Source: an uncultured Acidimicrobiaceae bacterium (GTDB taxonomy: Bacteria > Actinomycetota > Acidimicrobiia > Acidimicrobiales > RAAP-2). Taken from it: a stretch of 64,000 bases of DNA. The position numbers and the translations under genes are program-made. The stretch spans positions 62,001-126,000 of the forward strand of contig CALJTY010000042.1 in assembly GCA_937975915.1 (NCBI GenBank), read 5' to 3'. This document shows positions 35,371 through 44,169 of this stretch, piece after piece. The notes below the pieces were generated by a model. It was not told where the DNA came from and made no database searches. It was given only the letters and a program-made list of their open reading frames with translations. How positions within the stretch are numbered: the stretch's first letter is position 1; every line of letters begins with the position of its first letter.

Positions 35371-35967
35371 CTAAGGCTGTACTCGTCTAACTCGATTACT
35401 TCGAGATGGAACCTCACGTTGAAGTGACTTTGAAGCGACGTCGTTGCCGTCGCTTCTTCCAATAAGAATGGTTGCGAAGAGTTCTTCGTCCTTCACACCA
35501 GCCCACGAAAGAACCGCTGCATCATTTCTGAAATTGCCCCAGATGGTCGCTTGCAACCCAGCTTCTTCAATGAGCAATAAGAGCGCCATGGCGGCCATGG
35601 CGGCGTCAGTGTGCCAGTAGGGAATTGGCCACGCATCTTTTTCACTAAGACCTGACTTGGCCTTGTCGTCTTCTGCGTAGCGAGCAATGTAATCATTCGG
35701 ACGCGATGTAATGATCACAACTGCGCCACATCTCATGAGCGCTTCAGCTCGCTTTGATGATTCGCGCCATTCTTTATCGGTAGCAACTTCAAAATATGAT
35801 GAAACGTGTTCTTTAGAAACTGTGTACATACGTACTCCAGCGCTATTGCCCGCAGTAGGGCTCCAAAGTGCGTTTTCACAGACCTTGTCAAGCCATTTTT
35901 CATCGACCGCAGAGCCGTCAAAAGAGCGCACCATTCTGCGCTGGCTAAGGAGTTTCGATAAGTCCAC
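35371..35967 (-). CDS. Nitroreductase-family FMN oxidoreductase
   Basis: A 198-residue nitroreductase-fold protein. LSQRRMVRSFDGSAVDEKWLDKV at the N-terminus holds the FMN-phosphate arginines; ALWSPTAGNSAGVRMY and the late AGLQATIWGNFRND are family features. It reduces nitro or other electron-poor compounds, or acts in a specialised redox step; substrate is not predictable. Small monocistronic gene, convergent with the adenosyltransferase gene. Confidence 0.82.
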   Translation of the reverse strand: MDLSKLLSQRRMVRSFDGSAVDEKWLDKVCENALWSPTAGNSAGVRMYTVSKEHVSSYFEVATDKEWRESSKRAEALMRCGAVVIITSRPNDYIARYAEDDKAKSGLSEKDAWPIPYWHTDAAMAAMALLLLIEEAGLQATIWGNFRNDAAVLSWAGVKDEELFATILIGRSDGNDVASKSLQREVPSRSNRVRRVQP

Positions 35968-36029
35968 CGTAAAGGTCTAGCAACTCCCGAGGACATGATT
36001 GTTGACCTATCAGGTAGGATTTAGGAACT

Positions 36030-37196
36030 ATGGCAACACCAAGAGACCTTTTAAACGCCGCAAAGGCTGAGATTACTGAGATTGAACCTCAGGAAGTCGC
36101 TAAACGCCTGGACTACTACACACTTCTTGACGTTCGAGAACCAGAAGAATACGAACAGGGTGCTGTTCCAGGAGCAGTGCACGTCGCTCGCGGACAACTC
36201 GAATTCTCAGTTGAAGGACAGCTCACTAACAAGAGCGCACCAATTGCTGTGTACTGCGCCGGTGGTGTTCGTTCAGCATTCGCCGCCAAGACTCTTCAAG
36301 ACCTCGGCTACTCAGACGTCGTTTCAGTAATTGGGGGATTTAACAAGTGGAAAGACGACGGACTCGTCTGGAAGACACCACGCACCATGAACTCAGATCA
36401 GCGCAACCGCTATCAACGCCACCTCCTCCTTCCCGAAGTTGGGGAAAAGGGTCAGCAGAAGCTCTTTGATGCCAAGGTATTGATGCTCGGTGCTGGTGGA
36501 CTTGGTTCTCCCGCAGCGCTCTACCTAGCAGCAGCTGGTGTTGGAACAATCGGCATCATTGACATGGACGTCGTTGATGCTTCAAACATTCAGCGTCAGG
36601 TGCTCCACAACCACGACCGCGTTGGAATGCGAAAAGTCGACAGCGCACGCATGACTCTTGAAGCGCTTAACCCTGACCTCGTTGTTAAGACCTACGACAC
36701 ACGACTAAACGCTGAGAACATTCTTGACATCATTGATGGCTACGACGTAATCGTTGATGGAACCGACAACTTTCCTACGCGCTACCTCGTCAATGACGCT
36801 GCGCTTCTCAAGAAGATTCCTGTTGTTCACGGTTCAATCTTTCGCTTCGAAGGTCAAGCAACAATCTTTGCCCCTTACGTTGGCCCTTGCTATCGCTGCA
36901 TGATTCCTGAACCACCACCAGCCGAGCTTGCACCAAGTTGTGCTGAAGCTGGAGTGCTCGGAGTTCTTCCGGGCATTATCGGTTCGATTCAAGCAATTGA
37001 AACAATCAAGTTGATTCTTGACCTCGGCGAACCTCTTATTGGTCGACTCTTGTCGTATGACTCACTCGATCAGAGCTTTCGCACTTTCAAGGTTCGTCGT
37101 GATCCACAGTGCCCAGCATGTGGCGAAAATGCAGGACCGATTGTCATTGCTGAATATGACGATCTCTGCATGCCTCACGCCACTGTTCCGGCGTAA
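36030..37196 (+). CDS. Rhodanese-MoeB/ThiF adenylyltransferase fusion with rhodanese first
   Basis: A 388-residue two-domain protein. Residues about 15-112 are a rhodanese domain with active Cys in VYCAGGVRSA; about 120-380 are a ThiF/MoeB adenylyltransferase with the nucleotide fold GAGGLGSPAALYLAAAG, DVVDASNIQRQ, VDGTDNFPTRYLVND and the zinc cysteines in CYRCM and CPAC. Such proteins activate and sulfurate the C-terminus of MoaD/ThiS-like sulfur carriers. In the common MoeZ layout the rhodanese domain is C-terminal, so the order here is reversed. No sulfur-carrier gene is adjacent. Confidence 0.88.
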   Translation: MATPRDLLNAAKAEITEIEPQEVAKRLDYYTLLDVREPEEYEQGAVPGAVHVARGQLEFSVEGQLTNKSAPIAVYCAGGVRSAFAAKTLQDLGYSDVVSVIGGFNKWKDDGLVWKTPRTMNSDQRNRYQRHLLLPEVGEKGQQKLFDAKVLMLGAGGLGSPAALYLAAAGVGTIGIIDMDVVDASNIQRQVLHNHDRVGMRKVDSARMTLEALNPDLVVKTYDTRLNAENILDIIDGYDVIVDGTDNFPTRYLVNDAALLKKIPVVHGSIFRFEGQATIFAPYVGPCYRCMIPEPPPAELAPSCAEAGVLGVLPGIIGSIQAIETIKLILDLGEPLIGRLLSYDSLDQSFRTFKVRRDPQCPACGENAGPIVIAEYDDLCMPHATVPA

Positions 37197-37201
37197 ATCA
37201 C

Positions 37202-37798
37202 ATGAAGGCCAACTGGTTTAAGGGAATCCTTAGCGGGCTTATTGCTATTGGAGCCATTCTCTTTCGCAGTCAGGTGGCACATCACGTCAGCTTTCTAGCC
37301 AACAACATTCACCTGGTCGGATGGATTGCGGCACTGATTGTTCTCTTCACTGGAATTATCTGCGCTCGCAACCTTGGTTCAGCGATTGGCGAATTCGTAA
37401 CTAACCGAAAGTTCTGGTCCGCTGGAGCAGGGGTGCGAATTGTCATTACTGGATTCGGTTACGTCATTGTTCTGATTAGCGCGTTGTCGCTCGTAGGAAT
37501 TTCACTTGGACGTCTACTCGTCAGTGTTGGACTCCTTGGTGTGATCCTTGGAATCGCTGCTCAGCAGAGTCTCGGTAACTTCTTTGCGGCCCTCGTGCTG
37601 TTAGTTGCGCATCCGTACAGCATTGGTGACTACGTGGAGATTCGCTCTGGTGGAATCGGAACGCTCAGGGCCAAGATCTTGGAAACTGGTCTTACCTACG
37701 TGACGGTTGAAACCGATGAAGGAATTCTGAAGATTCCTAATTCTGTGATGCTCTCTGCAGGAATTGGCAAGCCCAACGACTCTTCGTCGCTGAACTAA
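37202..37798 (+). CDS. Short MscS-like mechanosensitive channel protein
   Basis: A 198-residue membrane protein with about four hydrophobic segments. The pore-lining helix and following beta domain match MscS: GVILGIAAQQSLGNFFAALVLLVAHPYSIGDYVEI, then a short VTVETDEGILKIPNSVML. The large C-terminal cytoplasmic vestibule domain of MscS is absent. It may still form a channel that opens under membrane tension. ATG lies 5 bases after the previous stop. Stop shared with the RDD gene in CTAA. Confidence 0.82.
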   Translation: MKANWFKGILSGLIAIGAILFRSQVAHHVSFLANNIHLVGWIAALIVLFTGIICARNLGSAIGEFVTNRKFWSAGAGVRIVITGFGYVIVLISALSLVGISLGRLLVSVGLLGVILGIAAQQSLGNFFAALVLLVAHPYSIGDYVEIRSGGIGTLRAKILETGLTYVTVETDEGILKIPNSVMLSAGIGKPNDSSSLN

Positions 37799-38331
37799 TC
37801 AACTAAAAGAACAAGCGTTCCGGCAAATTTGTCGTGAAGAGTTTGTTTTTGCTTATCGAAGAGTGGCAATAAATAGTCGACCACGATAAATAGCGAAAGT
37901 GGAATTAGAACGAATGATGCCACTATCCCAAGCGCTTGAATAAGTGCGAATGGCAGCCACCTTCTAAAAGCTTGCTGGCGAGTGGGAATAACCCCGGTGA
38001 GCGCATCAACGACTCGAGTCTTTGCGACTCGATTGCCAATTGTCTGTCCCTCTTTTGTAGAAAGCATTTGGGTGAAGTACATCCCTTGAAATAGCAAAAG
38101 AGCAATCACTCCTAAGTATTTGCCAGCAAACGTTGTTGCTCCAAATTCAATCAAAGTAGAGGGAATCAGCAATACAACGTTGTCGATAATTGTCGCTCCA
38201 ACGCGGTGCCACCAGCCTGCGAGCACAGTTGGTTGTCCCGCTTTTTCGCCAGCGAGTGTTGATGAGGTTGCCTGTCCGCACACTGAACAGTGCGCGCCAT
38301 CAACTTGGGATCCACAGTGAGTGCAGTACAT
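37795..38331 (-). CDS. RDD-family membrane protein with N-terminal zinc ribbon
   Basis: A 178-residue protein. MYCTHCGSQVDGAHCSVCG is a four-cysteine zinc ribbon, followed after about 35 residues by an RDD domain with hydrophobic segments and the Arg/Asp residues in RVGATIIDNVVLLIP. RDD proteins are thought to transport ions or small solutes; evidence is thin. ATG 38331 is chosen because it begins at the zinc ribbon. A tiny open frame with a strong ribosome binding site ends four bases upstream. Confidence 0.78.
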   Translation of the reverse strand: MYCTHCGSQVDGAHCSVCGQATSSTLAGEKAGQPTVLAGWWHRVGATIIDNVVLLIPSTLIEFGATTFAGKYLGVIALLLFQGMYFTQMLSTKEGQTIGNRVAKTRVVDALTGVIPTRQQAFRRWLPFALIQALGIVASFVLIPLSLFIVVDYLLPLFDKQKQTLHDKFAGTLVLLVD

Positions 38332-38335
38332 ACCT

Positions 38336-38362
38336 CTATCTTTGCCTAGATGTTGGCTCCAT
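38336..38362 (-). other. Possible eight-codon leader ORF before the RDD gene
   Basis: On the minus strand, AGGAGG is followed eight bases later by ATG and an eight-residue frame (MEPTSRQR) closed by TAG; four bases (AGGT) then precede the RDD start codon. The RDD start itself has only a poorly spaced AGAGG. Translational coupling from the leader is therefore possible. A chance occurrence is not excluded. Confidence 0.35.
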
Positions 38363-38436
38363 GGTGACAACCTCCTGGTCAGGGCAATTTTCCAACATTG
38401 TTATGTGTCCATCCAGAACGCCTAACCTTTATACCC

Positions 38437-40017
38437 ATGGCCGACAACAAGCGCACTACAGATTCTGGAATCGAAATTAACCCGATCTACACCGAAAGCG
38501 ACCTGAGTGGTTTTGATGCCGCCTCCAAGCTCGGCGCACCTGGATCGTTTCCGTACACCCGTGGTGTTCAGGAGTCGATGTACCGAGGTCGTCTTTGGAC
38601 CATGCGTCAGTACGCCGGATTCGGAACTGCTGAAGCTACGAACGAACGTTTCAAGTTCCTCCTCGGTGCTGGACAAACTGGACTGTCATGCGCATTCGAT
38701 CTTCCTACACAGATGGGATACGACGCCGACCACGTTCGCTCCGAAGGTGAAGTTGGAAAAGTAGGAGTTGCTATTTCGTCACTTGATGACATGCGTCTTC
38801 TTTTGGCTGGACTTCCACTCGACGAAGTAACAACTTCAATGACTATTAACTCAACAGCCTCAACGTTGTTGTTGTTCTACCAGCTTGTCGCTGAAGAACA
38901 GGGCGTGAGCGGTGACAAGCTTCGCGGAACAATCCAAAATGACATCTTGAAAGAATACGTTGCACGTGGAACGTACATTTATCCTCCTCGTCCTTCGATG
39001 CGCCTTATTGTCGACACCTTTAGCTACTGCGCGAAGGAAATGCCTAACTGGAACACAATTTCAATTTCTGGCTATCACATTCGTGAAGCAGGCTCTACTG
39101 CAGTACAAGAGATTGCCTTCACCCTCGCTAACGGAATCGCTTACGTAGAGGCAGCCATGGCTGCTGGACTCGCAATTGATGACTTTGCTCCTCGACTCAG
39201 CTTCTTCTTCAACGCCCACAACAACATGTTCGAAGAGATTGCCAAGTACCGTGCCGCTCGTCGTCTATGGGCAAACATCATGCGTGAACGTTTCGGCGCA
39301 AAGGACCCTAAGTCCATGATGCTTCGTTTCCACACTCAGACCGGCGGATCAACACTCACTGCGCAGCAACCACTCAACAACGTGGTTCGCGTTACCGTGC
39401 AGGCTATGGCCGCAGCACTCGGTGGAACTCAGTCACTCCACACCAATGGTTTCGACGAAGCACTTGGTCTTCCAACCGAGCACGCGGCAAAGCTCGCCCT
39501 TCGTACCCAGCAGATCCTCGGTTACGAGTCAGGCATTGCCGACACCGTAGACCCACTTGCTGGTTCGTACTTTGTTGAGTCAATGACTGATGAAGTTGAG
39601 AAGCTCGCTTCTGCGTACATCAAGACTATTGATGACATGGGTGGGGCAGTGGCTGCAATTGAAGCTAACTACATGCAAGACGAGATTGAATCTGCAGCAT
39701 ATGAATTCGCTCGCAATGTCGACAAGGGTGACAACGTTGTCGTAGGTGTTAACAAGTTCGCAGAAGTCGAAACTACAAAAAATGATATCTTCCCAGTTGA
39801 CAAGAAGCAGCAAGAAGATCAGGTCACTCGAGTTAAGGCCCTAAAGACTAAGCGTGACAATGACGCAGTGAAGGCAGCGCTCGATGACGTGGCAGCAGCA
39901 GCACGTGGAACGCAGAACCTGCTCTATCCAATGAAGATTGCGCTTTCTCGCATGGCGACGCTTGGTGAAGTAGCTGATGTTCTACGAGCTGAATTTGGGA
40001 CGTACCAGCCCCACTAA
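38437..40017 (+). CDS. Methylmalonyl-CoA mutase, large (substrate-binding) subunit without B12 domain
   Basis: A 526-residue acyl-CoA mutase barrel. ATG 38437 starts at [11 protein letters not shown]; an upstream start would add 13 unlikely residues. The catalytic Tyr213-His214 pair lies in [11 protein letters not shown]. Tyr59 in RQYAGFG and Arg177 in ARGTYIYPP occupy positions 89 and 207 of the Propionibacterium enzyme, which favour methylmalonyl-CoA over isobutyryl-CoA mutase (Phe and Gln there). The cobalamin-binding domain is missing and must come from a separate small subunit not in the window. Ethylmalonyl-CoA mutase cannot be ruled out by these residues alone. Confidence 0.85.
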   Translation: MADNKRTTDSGIEINPIYTESDLSGFDAASKLGAPGSFPYTRGVQESMYRGRLWTMRQYAGFGTAEATNERFKFLLGAGQTGLSCAFDLPTQMGYDADHVRSEGEVGKVGVAISSLDDMRLLLAGLPLDEVTTSMTINSTASTLLLFYQLVAEEQGVSGDKLRGTIQNDILKEYVARGTYIYPPRPSMRLIVDTFSYCAKEMPNWNTISISGYHIREAGSTAVQEIAFTLANGIAYVEAAMAAGLAIDDFAPRLSFFFNAHNNMFEEIAKYRAARRLWANIMRERFGAKDPKSMMLRFHTQTGGSTLTAQQPLNNVVRVTVQAMAAALGGTQSLHTNGFDEALGLPTEHAAKLALRTQQILGYESGIADTVDPLAGSYFVESMTDEVEKLASAYIKTIDDMGGAVAAIEANYMQDEIESAAYEFARNVDKGDNVVVGVNKFAEVETTKNDIFPVDKKQQEDQVTRVKALKTKRDNDAVKAALDDVAAAARGTQNLLYPMKIALSRMATLGEVADVLRAEFGTYQPH

Positions 40018-40025
40018 TTCAAGAG

Positions 40026-40643
40026 TTACTTTGTGATGCCTCTCATCAAGAGATCAGTCATCATTGTGATGTGCTTTGAGCTATTTAGTTTTCCGTCAAA
40101 TTGATCGAACGACTCTGAGAATGCGGTGAGCGTGAATGGTGCTTCAGCACCGTGACCAATTAAGAAAAATAGTCCACGAACCGAAACGGGATAAATGAGA
40201 TCTTGATTAATCAATTTCTTGATTAGTGCTGCCAGTGGCCCTAGTTGTGGTGTCAGCACTGTTTTCTCAAAGAAGGCCATGCGCTCTGAAGTCTCGACTC
40301 CTTCGGTGCTTAGGAGCCTGCCCATCTCTGGGTGATTTGCTGACACTATGAGAAACGCATGGATTACATGTCTAAGTTCCTCAATGTCACTGAGATTCTT
40401 TTCAGCCTTCGACCGCTCTAAAGCGATTTCTGAGAAGAATTGTTCGAATCCAGATTTCACAGCACATTCGAAGAGATTCTTCTTTGTACCAAATCTTTGA
40501 CCGATGGCGCTGTGACTCAGTCCAAGTTGAACACTAAGTGTTCGCAGTGATACTGACTTGTAACCTTTTTCGGCAAATGCTTTTAACGCTGCACTAAGGA
40601 TTGCCTCGTCGTCAATTAACTGTGGGCGACCTCTTACTTTCAT
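40026..40643 (-). CDS. TetR-family transcriptional regulator
   Basis: A 205-residue repressor-like protein. The N-terminal helix-turn-helix is visible in AILSAALKAFAEKGYKSVSLRTLSVQLGLSHSAIGQRFGTKKNLFECAV; the rest is a helical ligand-binding domain. ATG 40643 begins with MKVRGRPQ, typical for TetR. It is divergent from the dioxygenase-led catabolic operon and is the likely local regulator, responding to a pathway substrate. Confidence 0.9.
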   Translation of the reverse strand: MKVRGRPQLIDDEAILSAALKAFAEKGYKSVSLRTLSVQLGLSHSAIGQRFGTKKNLFECAVKSGFEQFFSEIALERSKAEKNLSDIEELRHVIHAFLIVSANHPEMGRLLSTEGVETSERMAFFEKTVLTPQLGPLAALIKKLINQDLIYPVSVRGLFFLIGHGAEAPFTLTAFSESFDQFDGKLNSSKHITMMTDLLMRGITK

Positions 40644-40707
40644 AGTTCTACCGACATTTAGGTCCAATCATCAAGGGTTTTGCAGTTTTATTATCTAGGC
40701 AGTTGCC

Positions 40708-40732
40708 AAGTAATAATGTAGCAAGTAATTAC
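40708..40732. promoter_or_regulatory. Direct repeats and palindrome between tetR and dioxygenase genes, candidate operator
   Basis: AAGTAAT occurs at 40708-40714 and 40723-40729, fifteen bases apart, and the second copy overlaps the palindrome GTAATTAC (40725-40732). The dioxygenase ribosome binding site GAGGAGG follows directly. In a 101-base divergent region beside a TetR gene this is a natural place for an operator; no standard sigma-70 promoter was convincing. Confidence 0.35.
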
Positions 40733-40744
40733 GAGGAGGGGCTA

Positions 40745-41686
40745 ATGGCACTTACAGATTTTCTTGATTTGGAACTAACGGTTCCAGACCCATCAGAGCT
40801 TGAATCATTCTGGAATCGACGTGGGCTTTTAACAACAGGAACCGGACAACTGGGAACCAAGGACCGTGAATCACAACTTCGACTAAAAGAAGGTGACTAC
40901 CGTCATGTGTCGCAGTTCCGTGTTGCTTGTGAAAACGAACAAGACATCATTGGAGCAGCGAAACGACTCAGCGACATGGGCATTGCATCACAAACAGGAG
41001 ATGGATGGCTCGAGTGTGTTGATCCTATTCAGGGCCACACTGTTCGTTTAGAAGTCACAAAAGCGAATTCTCTCTCACCACGTGAGAAGCGTGAAATCAA
41101 TGGTCCAGGAGAACTTAATCGCGTAGGTCGTCGTTCTGAAGCAGCGATGAAACTTAATCTTCCTGTCCCTCGTAGAGTTGGCCACGTTGTGTTTGGTTCT
41201 CCGGATGTTGCTGCGAACGTTGAGTTCTACACCAAGGGACTTGGATTCAAAGTTTCAGACAATCTCTCAGCTGTTGGAGCTGTTTTCATCCGCTGTTCAA
41301 CTGACCACCACAACATGTTGCTTCTCCCATCGCCGGTTCCGTGCATGAACCACTACGCACTCGAGATGAATGACTTCGACGGCATTGGCCTCAGGGGGGT
41401 TGAAGTGGTTGAAGAGCGACCAGATGCTTCGGTGTATGGCATTGGTCGCCACGTGATTGGATCAAACATGTTCTGGTATCTGCTCGACCCAGCCGGCGGC
41501 ATGTTTGAGTTCTTTGCTGACATGGATCAAATCGTTGACGATGAGAAGTGGGCACGTGAGGAGTACAAAGAAGACTGGGATCCATTCACTGTGGCAACGT
41601 ACGAGTCAGGGGTTTCGAAGATGGACTTTTTCCTGCCTACGGACATTGATGAAATCGCTAAGGGCCGCGAAAGGGCTGGGCTCTAA
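40745..41686 (+). CDS. Two-domain VOC-family extradiol dioxygenase-like protein
   Basis: A 313-residue protein with two glyoxalase/bleomycin-resistance (VOC) modules, the layout of type I extradiol ring-cleavage dioxygenases. Iron ligands in the C-terminal module can be read as His147 (RVGHVVFGSPD), His203 (NHYALEMND) and Glu255 (MFEFFADMD). GAGGAGG lies just before ATG 40745, which rules out an earlier in-frame start. It would open a catechol-like ring. It leads an operon of SDR, two flavin monooxygenases and an FAH-family hydrolase. Actual substrate unknown. Confidence 0.82.
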   Translation: MALTDFLDLELTVPDPSELESFWNRRGLLTTGTGQLGTKDRESQLRLKEGDYRHVSQFRVACENEQDIIGAAKRLSDMGIASQTGDGWLECVDPIQGHTVRLEVTKANSLSPREKREINGPGELNRVGRRSEAAMKLNLPVPRRVGHVVFGSPDVAANVEFYTKGLGFKVSDNLSAVGAVFIRCSTDHHNMLLLPSPVPCMNHYALEMNDFDGIGLRGVEVVEERPDASVYGIGRHVIGSNMFWYLLDPAGGMFEFFADMDQIVDDEKWAREEYKEDWDPFTVATYESGVSKMDFFLPTDIDEIAKGRERAGL

Positions 41687-42466
41687 ATGGATCTCGGCAT
41701 CGCAGGACGCTGGGCTGTAATTGCGGGATCGAGTCGTGGACTCGGTAGAGCATGCGCGGAATCACTTGCAAGAGAAGGCGTCAACGTAGTCATTAACGGT
41801 CGCACCGAAGATGACGTTGCGGCTACTGCCTCATTCATTCGCTCAACATTCAAAGTTCAAGCTCTTGAAGCCGTTGGTGATGTGAGTACTGAAGAAGGAA
41901 GAGCAGCAATTCTTAGCGTCTGTGGCGAACCAGACATTCTCGTTACGAACAATGGTGGACCACCTCCGTCGGCGTTCATAGACAACACTCCTGAAATGTG
42001 GCACGCCGCTATTGAAGGTAATTTTCTCTCTGCTCTCTATTTAATGCAAGCGGTGCTGCCAAAGATGCGCGAGAAGAAGTTCGGGCGCATCATCAACATC
42101 ACTTCAGCCATGGTTACTTCGCCTAACCCATTCATGACACTTTCTATTGGGGCACGTGCGGGCCTCACTGGCGCTTCGAAAGCAGTTTCCAAGGAAGTAG
42201 CAGTAGACAACGTGACTATTAACAACATTCTTCCGGAGCGAGTTAACACTGATCGTCAGAAACAAATGGCAGAAATGGCAGTGAAGTTCAAAGGCATCAC
42301 TATGGACGAAGCGTACGCAGAAATGGCTGAAACAATTGCTGCGAAGCGACTTGGACTTCCTAGCGAAGTAGGCGATGCCTGTGCGTATCTATGTTCGGTG
42401 CAGGCGAGCTTTATCTCGGGGCAAAACCTTCACCTCGATGGTGGAAGCTACTCAGGACTTATCTAG
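41687..42466 (+). CDS. SDR-family oxidoreductase with altered catalytic motif
   Basis: A 259-residue short-chain dehydrogenase fold. The NAD(P) motif is AGSSRGLGRACAESLA (TGxxxGxG type), followed by NNGGPPPSAF and INITSAM. The usual Tyr-x-x-x-Lys is not found at its place: the segment reads FMTLSIGARAGLTGASKAVSKE, so Tyr is missing and Arg stands near the Lys position, as in a divergent 3-oxoacyl-reductase-like subgroup. Its start ATG abuts the dioxygenase stop. A dehydrogenation step in the same pathway is likely; the chemistry may be unusual. Confidence 0.82.
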   Translation: MDLGIAGRWAVIAGSSRGLGRACAESLAREGVNVVINGRTEDDVAATASFIRSTFKVQALEAVGDVSTEEGRAAILSVCGEPDILVTNNGGPPPSAFIDNTPEMWHAAIEGNFLSALYLMQAVLPKMREKKFGRIINITSAMVTSPNPFMTLSIGARAGLTGASKAVSKEVAVDNVTINNILPERVNTDRQKQMAEMAVKFKGITMDEAYAEMAETIAAKRLGLPSEVGDACAYLCSVQASFISGQNLHLDGGSYSGLI

Positions 42467-44157
42467 TGACGCAGTGGGCAGAAATTCCAGCAGAGACGCA
42501 GGTTCTCATTGTCGGTGGCGGGCCAACTGGTCTTCTCATGTCCATACTCTTGAGTCAGCAAGGTATCTCAAATGTTGTAGTTGAACGCAAGTTGACCTTC
42601 CAACAATCACCAGCCGCACACGTTGTGAATGCTCGAACATTTGAAATTTGCCGTAGCGCCGGTATTGACATGGAAAAAGTTGAAGCAATCTCTCAGGATC
42701 CTGCTGAAGGTGCATGGGTTCGCTGGTCATCGTCACTTGGAAAAGGTGAAGTTGGCAAAGTTCCTTTCGAGGGCCAGCACCACTTTGATGAACTCTTTGC
42801 AACGTCTCCGTATCCACTGCGAAATCTCTCACAGCATCAATTTGAACCACTACTCGGTAGTTATGTAGAAACTCTGGTCCACGGCGCAATGTGGGTCTCT
42901 TCTATCCAAGACAACGATGGAGTTACCTCAGTAATCAGAGACACACAAAGCAATGAAGAGAAATCAATTCGTAGCTCGTACATAATTGGCTGTGACGGTG
43001 CTCGAAGCGCACTGCGCGATTCCACCAGCATCACTATGGACGGCCCAGACGAACTCCAGAGTTTCATCATGATTCATGCCACGACTGACCTAGGCCCAGT
43101 TGTCGGAGACAGTCCCGCAACCTTGTACTTCATCACGAACCCAGAAATTAGAAGCACATTCATTGCGCACGACATTTCAAAAACGTGGGTGCTGATGAAG
43201 GAATGGAACTCAGAAACTGAGCCAATGGAAAGTTTTACAACTGATAAAGCTCGAGAAACTTTCTGTAAGGCTGCAGGAATTTCAGTTGACTATCCACTTG
43301 AAATAAGTAACGTTGGAAACTGGCGAATGAGCTGCCAGATTGCAAGCAAGTACTCAGAGGGACGAATTTTCGTTGCTGGTGACGCTGCTCATAGGTTCCC
43401 GCCAACTGGGGGACTCGGACTCAACACCGGAGCCGGTGACGTGCATAACCTTGCGTGGAAGTTGGCCTTCGTTCTTAAGGGAATTGCAACTGAAGATTTA
43501 CTTCAGACCTATGAAGCCGAACGCAAACCGGTTGCAGATCGTAATGCTCAGGTGAGCCTCGATAATGCCTTCAGGCTGTTTGAAGTGTGGATGTCCTTAG
43601 GCGTAACTGATGACGTTGAAGAATCAAAAGCTAATGAACAGCAAATACTTTCAACGCAAGAAGGTAGAGACGCCGTGCAGGTGGCAGTTGCTAACCAGGC
43701 AGAGCACTTTGATCAGCTGGGACTTCAACTCGGTTATTCCTACGAAGCTGCTAGCGGGCTCGTAATGGACGATGGATCCGAGGAAATTAGTAGCGACAAC
43801 CCTGTTCGCAACTATGTCGCGACCATGTCACCTGGTTCTCGACTTCCTCACATTGTGATGAAGAAAGAGAATCAAGACATAGCACTTCATGACCTTGTCA
43901 AGCCTGGGCACTTCTTACTTATAAGTTCAAACGACTCGTGGATTGAAGCCGCCGATGAGTTTTCATTGCCGATCACAACGGTGCACTTAGGCAAAGAAGT
44001 AGTAGATCCAACAGGCGTATTCGAGTCACTCGCGCAAATTGGTGAAACTGGCGCATTGCTTGTTCGACCAGATCAACACGTGGCATTTCGCACAAAGAGT
44101 AGCGATGCACCCGCTGCGTCATTGCAAAATACTTTTACAACATTAAATGGTTTCTAA
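42466..44157 (+). CDS. FAD-dependent aromatic monooxygenase (MhpA/phenol-hydroxylase class)
   Basis: A 563-residue class A flavin hydroxylase. VLIVGGGPTGLLMSILLSQQG binds FAD, IIGCDGARSALR is the DG motif, and GDAAHRFPPTGGLGLNTGAGDVHNLAWKL the GD motif; the C-terminal 150 residues form the thioredoxin-like domain seen in phenol-hydroxylase-type enzymes. The GTG start at 42466 uses the last base of the SDR stop; a start further upstream would overlap the SDR gene. It hydroxylates an aromatic ring using NAD(P)H and O2, probably just before ring cleavage. Confidence 0.88.
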   Translation: MTQWAEIPAETQVLIVGGGPTGLLMSILLSQQGISNVVVERKLTFQQSPAAHVVNARTFEICRSAGIDMEKVEAISQDPAEGAWVRWSSSLGKGEVGKVPFEGQHHFDELFATSPYPLRNLSQHQFEPLLGSYVETLVHGAMWVSSIQDNDGVTSVIRDTQSNEEKSIRSSYIIGCDGARSALRDSTSITMDGPDELQSFIMIHATTDLGPVVGDSPATLYFITNPEIRSTFIAHDISKTWVLMKEWNSETEPMESFTTDKARETFCKAAGISVDYPLEISNVGNWRMSCQIASKYSEGRIFVAGDAAHRFPPTGGLGLNTGAGDVHNLAWKLAFVLKGIATEDLLQTYEAERKPVADRNAQVSLDNAFRLFEVWMSLGVTDDVEESKANEQQILSTQEGRDAVQVAVANQAEHFDQLGLQLGYSYEAASGLVMDDGSEEISSDNPVRNYVATMSPGSRLPHIVMKKENQDIALHDLVKPGHFLLISSNDSWIEAADEFSLPITTVHLGKEVVDPTGVFESLAQIGETGALLVRPDQHVAFRTKSSDAPAASLQNTFTTLNGF

Positions 44158-44169
44158 AGAAAGATAAAA

